DNA of 11,510 bases from an uncultured Eubacteriales bacterium. Its GTDB lineage: Bacteria; Bacillota; Clostridia; Oscillospirales; Oscillospiraceae. The DNA is taken from positions 1 to 11,510 of the forward strand of contig URLT01000061.1 of assembly GCA_900548795.1 (NCBI GenBank), in the 5' to 3' direction. Below are positions 6,111 to 11,510 of this stretch, one piece after another; positions within the stretch are counted from its first letter, which is position 1; every line of letters starts with the position of its first letter. The position numbers and the translations under genes were made by a program. The notes under the pieces are model-generated. The model saw nothing but the letters and a program-made list of their open reading frames with translations, was not told the origin of the DNA and ran no database searches.

Positions 6111-6133
6111 CCGGATTTCATATCGAAATCCGG
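6111..6133 (-). terminator. Hairpin terminator downstream of tRNA-fMet
   Basis: CCGGATTTC (6111-6119) and GAAATCCGG (6125-6133) form a perfect 9-bp stem with a 5-base loop. Read on the - strand, the stem is followed by TGTTTTTCTAACTTTTT, a U-rich tail, which fits an intrinsic terminator ending the tRNA transcript eight bases past its CCA. On the + strand the tail is weaker (CGAAATTAT), though it may also stop integrase transcripts. It could lie within or just outside the attachment core. Confidence 0.65.
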
Positions 6134-6141
6134 CGAAATTA

Positions 6142-6217
<76 letters not shown>

Positions 6218-6276
6218 ATATTGATGATTTTGCACAAGGTGCTACGCATACCGGCGCTATCCTTGATTGCTTAGAC

Positions 6277-6305
6277 AGTATAGCACATTTGAGCGGGGTT
6301 GTCAA
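6277..6305 (-). promoter_or_regulatory. Promoter of tRNA-fMet
   Basis: On the - strand, consensus TTGACA (6300-6305) is followed after 17 bp by TATACT (6277-6282), preceded by an extended -10 TGC. It lies about 60 bp upstream of the tRNA 5' end at 6217. Near-consensus strength suits a stable RNA gene. Confidence 0.85.
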
Positions 6306-6413
6306 TAGGATTCTGGGATTAATTCTTGAATTTTTTGCAGGGTTATCCATGCTTGGCGATTCATTCTGAAGATTTCTGCGAAGGCATTCGGTTTGTGCCA
6401 TTTTTGGGGGAAA

Positions 6414-6439
6414 AGGGTCGTGCCGTTCTGCATGACCCT
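6414..6439 (-). terminator. Hairpin in intergenic region, possible cps operon terminator
   Basis: AGGGTCGTGC (6414-6423) and GCATGACCCT (6430-6439) pair over 10 bp with one G-T and a 6-base loop. On the - strand the stem is followed by TTTTCCCCC, a short U run, so it could end transcripts from the cps-like genes before the tRNA promoter. It lies some 275 bp past the cpsB-like stop, which is far, so the assignment is tentative. Confidence 0.4.
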
Positions 6440-6713
6440 CGTTTATGCCGGGGAGGTTCTGATTTGACCCCTTCAAAACTGCGCTGTCCCGGCCTGCGGC
6501 GTGGTATCTGCGCCCGTTCGAAGTCCAATATAGGGCGGCGCCAAACAATTCGGCAAGCCGCTTCGGCGAGAGATTTTTACCGAGTCAGGGTTTGAAAAAA
6601 GGAAATCCTGTGTAGATCTCAAGCTTTTTGAGCCGAAGGATCGGCGGAGAAAATCCGGCGAAGCACGTCGACGCGATCGCACGGTGATGTCATAGATAAA
6701 GGTCGTCCCCTCG
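6440..6713. other. Intergenic stretch without a convincing gene
   Basis: No reading frame here shows a recognisable domain, a good ribosome binding site and plausible composition together. Short inverted repeats are present, for example GCCG-CTT-CGGC near 6555-6565, CTCAA-GCTTT-TTGAG near 6619-6633 and CCGA-AGGA-TCGG near 6634-6645, without clear terminator tails. It may be an untranslated 3' region or a dispersed non-coding element. Confidence 0.5.
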
Positions 6714-7382
6714 CTAGAGCCCGAGCAGCGTCTGCGTGCGGCGCATAAGCGGCTCGTATTCCGCCCCGAGGCGTTTTCTTGCCTCGAGAAATTCACGGTA
6801 GCCGGTCTGCGTGCCGTGGATGTCGCTCCCGAGCGCCACGACGCAGTCCAGCGCCGCGTAGTGCAGGCTGCGTCTGCGCGTGCGCAGGCGGCAGAACGAC
6901 GAGGCGTTGAGCTGGGCGCTCAGGCCGCTCTCGAGCAGGCCGTCGACCACCGCGGGGCTGTAGCGGTCAATATGCGCAAGAACGACGCGGAGCCTGTGCC
7001 GGTAGACCAACGCGTCGAGTGTTTCCTGATAGGCCGCAGGCTGAAACACCGGCGGCAGCTCCAGAAGAAGCACCCGCGTCCCATGGACGCACAGCTCCTC
7101 CAGCTCGGGCAGATTTTCCAGCCCGATGCATAGCTGCACCTCAGCGCCCAGCAGCAAGCGGGGCGCGCACTCGGGCAGATTGGCTCGCAGCTCGGCAAAG
7201 CAGTCCACGCGGCGCGCCAGAAAGTCCTGCGCCGACTCCCGCGCCGGGTAAAAATGCGGCGTGGCGACGAGCGCGTCAACCCCGGCCTCCTGCGCCAGCC
7301 GAAGCTGCTCTATGGAGGTTTTCAGGTCGGCGCTTCCGTGATCTGCGCCGGGCAGAACATGCGCATGGAAATCAATTTGCAT
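6714..7382 (-). CDS. cpsB: CpsB/YwqE-type PHP-domain protein tyrosine phosphatase
   Basis: This manganese-dependent phosphatase removes phosphate from the tyrosine-rich tail of the partner kinase encoded just upstream. The 222-residue protein carries the full PHP metal-ligand set: FHAHVLPGADHG (H6, H8, D14), TPHF (H43), GAEVQL (E81), AHIDRY (H137) and GSDIHG (D187, H189). The length is slightly below the usual 240-255 residues. The ATG at 7382 has AAGGAGG-like sequence five to seven bases upstream. It is the last gene of the three-gene - strand operon, separated from the kinase gene by 36 bp. The cytoplasmic phosphorylation cycle of kinase and phosphatase sets polysaccharide assembly and chain length in capsule systems. 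Confidence 0.92.
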   Translation of the reverse strand: MQIDFHAHVLPGADHGSADLKTSIEQLRLAQEAGVDALVATPHFYPARESAQDFLARRVDCFAELRANLPECAPRLLLGAEVQLCIGLENLPELEELCVHGTRVLLLELPPVFQPAAYQETLDALVYRHRLRVVLAHIDRYSPAVVDGLLESGLSAQLNASSFCRLRTRRRSLHYAALDCVVALGSDIHGTQTGYREFLEARKRLGAEYEPLMRRTQTLLGL

Positions 7383-7418
7383 GACCGCTTCCTCCTTCCC
7401 GTTTGTGAAAGGCTCCCG

Positions 7419-8159
7419 TTATTTCTCCGCGTCGCCGTAGCGATAGCTGCCGTAGCGGTAATACCGGCTGTAGCGATGCGAATAGTGCGACTCGGAACGG
7501 TTGTTCGGGTCGTTGAGCACAAAGCCGGAGATGGTTCCGTTCATCTCCTTGAGATACTGCACGGCGTCGAACACGTCGCGCGTCTGGTTCTTGCCGCTCT
7601 GCACGACCAGAACGTAGCCCGTGATCTTCTCTGCAAAGACCGCCGCGTCGGAGACGATGTTGATCGGCGGCGTATCGATGATGACATAGTCGAAATATTT
7701 GCGGACATAGTCCAGCAGCGTGTCCATCTGCGTGGTGGCAAGCAGCTCCGCCGGGTTTGGAGGGAGCTGGCCAGCCGTCAGGATGCTGAGGTTTTTGCAG
7801 TCGGTGCCGCGCACCTTGACCTCGCTGGTCAAGCCGGCGAGGATCTCGCTCAGGCCGCCGCGGCACTCGGTGTTGAAATAACGGTGCACGTTGGGCTTGC
7901 GCATGTCGGCGTCGATGAGCAGCACGCGCTGCCCCGCAGAGGCAAAGGAGACGGCAATGCTGACGGAGTTGGTCGTCTTTCCGTCGCCCGCAAGCGAGCT
8001 CGTCACGGCGAAGACCGGGCAGGACTCGCCCTTGCCGGAGAACATCAGCTTGGTGCGGATGGAGTTATAGGCCTCCTTCACGGCAAACGTGCTGTTGTCG
8101 TTGAGGCGCGGCTTGGCCGGATTCGGCGTTTTGTTCTTTTTACTTTTGTGAAACAGCAT
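7419..8159 (-). CDS. cpsD: CpsD-type bacterial tyrosine autokinase (BY-kinase)
   Basis: The 246-residue P-loop kinase has Walker A SSLAGDGKTT (54-63), Walker A' LLIDADMRKP (80-89) and Walker B VIIDTPP (159-165), the three signatures of BY-kinases. Its C-terminus is a tyrosine cluster with seven tyrosines between 226 and 241 (HYSHRYSRYYRYGSYRYGD), the autophosphorylation site. An EAYNSIRTKL motif at 29-38 matches the oligomerisation helix of the family. It lacks its own membrane segments and needs the CpsC-like protein, encoded six bases upstream, as activator. This is the Firmicutes arrangement, in contrast to the fused proteobacterial Wzc. The ATG at 8159 has AAGGA upstream, overlapping the end of the preceding gene. 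Confidence 0.94.
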   Translation of the reverse strand: MLFHKSKKNKTPNPAKPRLNDNSTFAVKEAYNSIRTKLMFSGKGESCPVFAVTSSLAGDGKTTNSVSIAVSFASAGQRVLLIDADMRKPNVHRYFNTECRGGLSEILAGLTSEVKVRGTDCKNLSILTAGQLPPNPAELLATTQMDTLLDYVRKYFDYVIIDTPPINIVSDAAVFAEKITGYVLVVQSGKNQTRDVFDAVQYLKEMNGTISGFVLNDPNNRSESHYSHRYSRYYRYGSYRYGDAEK

Positions 8160-8165
8160 CGTCGG

Positions 8166-8867
8166 TCATCCTTTCTTGCGCTGTGCCTTGCCGTCCGTCC
8201 CGTCCATGGCCGGGATGCAGCCGAGCACCGGGTACGGGAAGAGGCGCTCAAGATCCTCCTCGCGCCAGAGCGTCGTGTCGAACAGCGCAAGCACCACAAA
8301 AAGGGCAAAGGACGCCGCCGCGCCGCCGATCAACCCGACGATCACGTTGTTTTTAACGCTCGGGGCAGTTTTGGGCGCGGAAAGCGCATGGTCCACGGCC
8401 TTGACCTCACCGCCGCCCGCCAGCGCAGGGACGGTCTGCGGCGCGACCTCGAGCAGCGCCTCGGCGATCCGGATCGAGCGCTGCGGGTCGGAGGAGCGAA
8501 CCTTGATATAGATGATCTGCGCGTTGCTGGCGACCTCGGCCTGCACCATGCCGGAAAGCCCCGTCACGGAATAGCCGCCGCCCAGCTTTTCGTTGACCTG
8601 CTCCATCACGGGCTGGCTGGTCAGAAGCACGCGGTAGGTGTTGGCGAGGCTGTTATCCGCCGCAATGTCGTTCGAGGTCACCGCCGTGCTGTCGCGCTTG
8701 CCGGCAATCACGCACATGGACGCCTCGGCAGTATAGACCGGCGTGATCGCCCATCTCGAGAGCGCATAGGCGCCCGCGCCGCCGAGCAGCGTCAGGAGCA
8801 CGATCCAGATCAGATGCTTTCTGATCTTGAGCATAATATCCAGCAGAGAAATTTCTGTTTTTCCCAA
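8166..8867 (-). CDS. cpsC: CpsC-type membrane adaptor (Wzz/chain-length determinant)
   Basis: This membrane protein activates and positions the BY-kinase and influences polysaccharide chain length. In the 233 residues, TM1 spans about 18-37 and TM2 about 174-196, with an extracellular Wzz domain between them that includes the conserved NTYRVLL (76-82). A proline-containing SAPKTAPS precedes TM2. The cytoplasmic tail (197-233) is basic at its end and would contact the kinase. The start is a TTG at 8867, preceded by AGGGGG with eight bases of spacing. No ATG lies between the upstream in-frame stop and this codon. The first internal ATG, at residue 12, would remove part of the conserved N-terminus (ISLLDIMLKIRKH). 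A TTG start suggests limited translation. Confidence 0.9.
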   Translation of the reverse strand: MGKTEISLLDIMLKIRKHLIWIVLLTLLGGAGAYALSRWAITPVYTAEASMCVIAGKRDSTAVTSNDIAADNSLANTYRVLLTSQPVMEQVNEKLGGGYSVTGLSGMVQAEVASNAQIIYIKVRSSDPQRSIRIAEALLEVAPQTVPALAGGGEVKAVDHALSAPKTAPSVKNNVIVGLIGGAAASFALFVVLALFDTTLWREEDLERLFPYPVLGCIPAMDGTDGKAQRKKG

Positions 8868-9005
8868 TTTTTGTTCCCCCTGAAGGCGCTGAGTGATGAT
8901 TAAGGAAGCTCTGATTCAATTGCAAGAGTGGTCAGCGGGGGATTCTGTTTCCAATTGGAGAAAAAGACCCGCTGAGCGCCGCAGCCGATTGATTCAGAGA
9001 TTTCT
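8868..9005 (-). promoter_or_regulatory. Structured 5' leader RNA of the cps operon
   Basis: Between the predicted transcription start (about 9005) and the TTG start of the cpsC-like gene, the - strand RNA can form a long closed structure. The outer stem is 12 positions with one mismatch (CTCTGAATCAAT from 8999-8988 with ATTGAATCAGAG from 8920-8909). Inside it, an 8-bp stem pairs TCAGCGGG (8975-8968) with CCCGCTGA (8939-8932) around a CCAATTGG-containing loop. GGCGCT (8980-8975) can alternatively pair with AGCGCC (8890-8885), which is just upstream of the ribosome binding site. Mutually exclusive pairings of this kind can control translation or transcription. I recognise no known riboswitch class. 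Confidence 0.5.
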
Positions 9006-9011
9006 TAACAT

Positions 9012-9040
9012 ATAGTACCATGCGCAGGGAGAAATTGCAA
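9012..9040 (-). promoter_or_regulatory. Promoter of the cps-like operon
   Basis: On the - strand, TTGCAA (9035-9040) is followed after 17 bp by TACTAT (9012-9017) with an extended TG motif just upstream. It would give a leader of roughly 140 nt. It is divergent from, and about 30 bp away from, the phosphofructokinase promoter. Confidence 0.6.
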
Positions 9041-9072
9041 CCGGAATTTCCGTCGAGCACTGACAAATTTTC

Positions 9073-9101
9073 TTGCATTCATTGGGTTCCTATGATATAA
9101 T
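9073..9101 (+). promoter_or_regulatory. Promoter of the phosphofructokinase gene
   Basis: A perfect TATAAT at 9096-9101 with an extended -10 TGA lies 17 bp downstream of TTGCAT (9073-9078). The weak -35 is compensated by the extended -10. The transcript would start near 9108, giving a leader of about 45 nt before the ATG at 9154. Confidence 0.75.
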
Positions 9102-9153
9102 AAATCGCAATTGAATGAAGAGACAGAGCGTCTCATCAAGGAGGAAAATCACT

Positions 9154-10395
9154 ATGTCTGAAATCAAACCCCTGGTCGGAGCGGCCGTCATCGGCCAGTC
9201 CGGCGGCCCCTCCGCCGTGATCAACGCGAGCGCATACGGCGTCATCAAGACCGCGCTCGAGGCCGACTGCATCACTAACGTTTACGGCGCCTTCCACGGC
9301 ATCAAGGGCGTGCTCGACGGCCGCCTGATGGATATGAGCAAGGAAGATCCGGCCGAGCTGGAGCTTCTGCTGCACACGCCGTCCTCTGCGCTCGGCTCCT
9401 GCCGCTATAAGATCGCCGACCCCGAGACCGACGACACGGACTACAAGCGCATTCTCGAGATCTTCCGGAAATATAACGTCCGCTACTTCTTCTATAACGG
9501 CGGCAACGACTCGATGGACACCTGCAACAAGGTCAACCGCTATCTCAAGTCCGTCGGCTATGAGTGCCGTGTGTTCGGCGTGCCGAAGACCATCGACAAC
9601 GACCTGTTTGGCACCGACCACTGCCCGGGCTTTGCCTCCGCCGCCAAGTACATCGCCACGTCCATCATGGAGGTCAGCCGCGACAGCCAAGTCTATGACA
9701 CCGGCATGATCACGGTCGTCGAATGCATGGGTCGCCACGCCGGCTGGCTCACCGCCGCCGCGTCGCTCGCCGCCGAAAAGGGCGACGGCCCCGACCTGAT
9801 CTATCTGCCGGAGCGCGACTTCAGCATGGATCAGTTCCTTGACGACGTGATCGCCGTTTACAAGCGCAAGGGCGAATGCCTGGTCGCCGTCTCCGAGGGC
9901 GTCCATTATGCCGACGGCACCTTTGTCTCCGAGGCAAAGACCTCCGGCACCGACGGCTTCGGCCATGCCCAACTCGGCGGTCTGGCCTCCCGTCTGGCGA
10001 GCATCGTCAGAGCCGCCACCGGCGCAAAGGTGCGCGGCATCGAGCTTTCCCTGCTGCAGCGCTGCGCGGCGCACTGCGCCTCCGGCCGCGACATCGAGGA
10101 GAGCTTCCATTCCGGCAAGGTCGCCGTCGAGAGCGCCATCGCGGGCGAATCCGGCAAGATGGTCGGCTTCCGCTGCGACCGCAGCAACGGTTACGTCTGC
10201 CACTACGAGCTGTTCGACCTCGAGAAGGTCGCCAACTTCGAGCAGAAGGTTCCCGCCGACTGGATCACCGCCGAGGGCAACAACGTCACGCAGGAATTCA
10301 TCGACTACTGCTCGCCGCTCATTCAGGGCGAGGCCAACATGCGCTACGAGGACGGCCTGCCGCGCTTCGCGCACCTCAAGCGCTACTTCGTGTAA
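9154..10395 (+). CDS. pfp: 6-phosphofructokinase, PPi-dependent type
   Basis: This glycolytic enzyme phosphorylates fructose 6-phosphate to the 1,6-bisphosphate in the cytoplasm. In the 413 residues the family motifs are GQSGGPS (14-20, phosphoryl donor loop), GGNDS (116-120), PKTIDND (144-150, catalytic) and MGRHAGW (192-198, substrate binding). D at the fourth position of GGNDS and K in PKTIDND are the residues that mark PPi-dependent enzymes; ATP-dependent ones have GGDGS and PGTIDND. Such enzymes are reversible and save ATP in anaerobes. The length exceeds the 320 residues of ATP-PfkA and fits the longer PPi clade. I chose ATG 9154, with AAGGAGG at 9138-9144, rather than the in-frame ATG at 9115, which has no such site. 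Confidence 0.93.
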   Translation: MSEIKPLVGAAVIGQSGGPSAVINASAYGVIKTALEADCITNVYGAFHGIKGVLDGRLMDMSKEDPAELELLLHTPSSALGSCRYKIADPETDDTDYKRILEIFRKYNVRYFFYNGGNDSMDTCNKVNRYLKSVGYECRVFGVPKTIDNDLFGTDHCPGFASAAKYIATSIMEVSRDSQVYDTGMITVVECMGRHAGWLTAAASLAAEKGDGPDLIYLPERDFSMDQFLDDVIAVYKRKGECLVAVSEGVHYADGTFVSEAKTSGTDGFGHAQLGGLASRLASIVRAATGAKVRGIELSLLQRCAAHCASGRDIEESFHSGKVAVESAIAGESGKMVGFRCDRSNGYVCHYELFDLEKVANFEQKVPADWITAEGNNVTQEFIDYCSPLIQGEANMRYEDGLPRFAHLKRYFV

Positions 10396-10409
10396 GCCAC
10401 ATATTCACC

Positions 10410-10436
10410 GCGGAGCAGGCGACCCGTCTGCTCCGC
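10410..10436 (+). terminator. Hairpin between pfp and flavodiiron gene
   Basis: GCGGAGCAG (10410-10418) and CTGCTCCGC (10428-10436) form a perfect 9-bp GC-rich stem with a 9-base loop. The following bases, CGCGCTTTATC, give only a weak U tract. It may act as a partial terminator or as an mRNA-stabilising element that lowers read-through into the flavodiiron gene starting 24 bp later. Confidence 0.5.
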
Positions 10437-10459
10437 CGCGCTTTATCGGGAGGTTTTTT

Positions 10460-11510
10460 ATGTATTGCATCCGAAAACTACGCGACGACCTGCTCTGGGT
10501 CGGCGGCAACGACCGCCGTCAGGCACTGTTTGAGGCCGTCTTCCCCATTCCCAACGGCGTTTCTTACAATTCCTACCTGCTGCTGGACGAAAAAACCGTT
10601 CTGTTTGACACGGTCGACCCCTCAGTCGGCAGGGTGTTTTTCGAAAATGTTGCGCACGGCCTGAACGGCCGTCCGCTGGATTATCTCATCGTGCAGCATA
10701 TGGAGCCGGATCACAGCGCCACGCTCGCCGACCTGCTTCTGCGGCATCCCGAGACGACGGTGGTCTGCTCCGACCTCGCCGCCGCCATGATCTCGCAGTT
10801 TCTCGGCGGCGCTCCCCTGCCGAATCCGCTGCGCAAGGTCAAGGAGGGCGACACGCTCTGCGTCGGCCGCCACGAGCTGACCTTCCTCAGCGCGCCGATG
10901 GTGCATTGGCCGGAGGTCATCGTGACCTACGACAAGACCGACGGCATTCTCTTCTCCGCAGACGCCTTCGGCTGCTTCGGCGCGCTGGACGGAGCGCTGT
11001 TCGCAGACGAGGTCGATTTCTCCCGCGATTACATGGACGAGGCGCGGCGCTATTACTGCAACATCGTCGGAAAATACGGCAATCAGGTTCAGGCGCTGCT
11101 CAAAAAGGCCGCCGGTCTGCGGCTCGAGCTGGTCTGCCCGCTGCACGGCTTCGTCTGGCGGCAGGATTTTGACCGCTTTGTCGAAAAATATCAGCTCTGG
11201 AGCACCTACACCCCCGAGGAGCCGGGCGTCATGATCGCCTACGCCTCGATCTACGGCAACACGGCCAACGCCGCAGAGCTTCTGGCCGTCGCCCTGCGCG
11301 AGCGCGGCATAAAAACGACCGTTTTCGACGTCTCCGTCACCGACGCCAGTCGGATCGTCGCCGCCGCCTTCCGCTACAGCCATCTGGTCTTCGCCTCGTC
11401 GACCTATAACGCCGGGATCTTTGTCAAGATGGACGACCTGCTGCACGACCTCCTTGCGCACAATTTGCGCCGCCGCACCGTCGCGCTCCTCGACAACGGC
11501 TCGTGGGCTG
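10460..11510 (+). CDS. fprA: FprA-family flavodiiron protein (O2/NO reductase), 3' end off window
   Basis: The 350 visible residues begin with a metallo-beta-lactamase-like domain whose diiron ligands are all present: HMEPDH (H80, E82, D84, H85), H149 in MVHWPEV, D168 in SADAFGCFG and H229 in PLHGF. A flavodoxin domain starts near residue 255 with the FMN phosphate loop YASIYGNTANAA. The family is about 400 residues, so only the end of the flavodoxin domain is missing. These cytoplasmic enzymes reduce oxygen to water or nitric oxide to N2O and protect strict anaerobes. The ATG at 10460 has GGGAGG at 10448-10453. It lies 64 bp after pfp, so shared transcription through the hairpin is possible, or it may have its own promoter that I cannot see. 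Confidence 0.95.
   Translation, partial: MYCIRKLRDDLLWVGGNDRRQALFEAVFPIPNGVSYNSYLLLDEKTVLFDTVDPSVGRVFFENVAHGLNGRPLDYLIVQHMEPDHSATLADLLLRHPETTVVCSDLAAAMISQFLGGAPLPNPLRKVKEGDTLCVGRHELTFLSAPMVHWPEVIVTYDKTDGILFSADAFGCFGALDGALFADEVDFSRDYMDEARRYYCNIVGKYGNQVQALLKKAAGLRLELVCPLHGFVWRQDFDRFVEKYQLWSTYTPEEPGVMIAYASIYGNTANAAELLAVALRERGIKTTVFDVSVTDASRIVAAAFRYSHLVFASSTYNAGIFVKMDDLLHDLLAHNLRRRTVALLDNGSWA

Noticed and set aside
7254..8903. 549-codon open frame on the + strand
   Set aside because: It is antisense to three well-recognised cps-like genes. Its product is rich in Arg, His, Val and Ala with no domain, and it arises from the GC-rich codon pattern of the real strand.
9115..9153. Upstream ATG start for phosphofructokinase
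   Set aside because: The 13-residue extension lies in the leader just after the promoter, lacks a ribosome binding site and includes the real Shine-Dalgarno sequence at 9138-9144.
9136..10374. 412-codon open frame on the - strand
   Set aside because: It is antisense to the complete phosphofructokinase gene. Its low-complexity Ala/Gly/Val/Asp composition is typical of a mirror frame.
10622..11461. 279-codon open frame on the - strand
   Set aside because: It is antisense to the flavodiiron gene, which carries all metal ligands on the + strand.

Overview
The window joins the left-hand part of a temperate prophage (about 1-6180) to bacterial chromosome (about 6180-11510). The likely host is an anaerobic, fairly GC-rich Clostridia member, perhaps Oscillospiraceae or Ruminococcaceae-like. 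The evidence is strong AGGAGG-type ribosome binding sites, a PPi-type phosphofructokinase, an FprA-like flavodiiron protein, a CpsB/C/D-type tyrosine-kinase module, and Firmicutes-style prophage proteins. The taxon is inferred from gene content only.

Prophage. A lysogeny operon on the + strand encodes an XRE repressor (4205-4849) that overlaps a tyrosine integrase (4842-6032). A divergent lytic operon on the - strand reads right to left: excisionase-like HTH (4065-3865), winged-helix HTH (3875-3615), a possible 41-residue protein, replication initiator (3472-2801), DnaC-like helicase loader with an apparent frameshift near its 3' end (2847-2005), sigma-70-like factor (1991-1182), small terminase (1149-796) and large terminase (806 to beyond the left edge). 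Both operons start from a compact switch at 4099-4204 with overlapping divergent promoters and two palindromes. A candidate phage replication origin lies inside the initiator gene: four 11-bp repeats next to an AT-rich stretch.

Junction. The integrase reads toward the 3' end of an intact initiator tRNA-fMet gene (6142-6217, - strand). That tRNA is the probable attachment site. Tandem 11-bp repeats between int and the tRNA may be integrase arm sites.

Chromosome. The tRNA has a near-consensus promoter. After about 500 bp without a convincing gene come three - strand genes transcribed in the order cpsC-like, cpsD-like, cpsB-like (8867 to 6714): chain-length/kinase activator, tyrosine autokinase, and its PHP phosphatase. 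They control polysaccharide export or assembly, but no glycosyltransferase is present here. Their roughly 140-nt 5' leader can fold into a long closed structure with an alternative pairing close to the ribosome binding site. Divergently, on the + strand, lie PPi-type phosphofructokinase (9154-10395), a 9-bp hairpin, and a flavodiiron protein (10460 to beyond the right edge).

Most individual genes belong to known families. The parts most worth a second look are non-coding: the intragenic origin, the phage switch and the cps leader.
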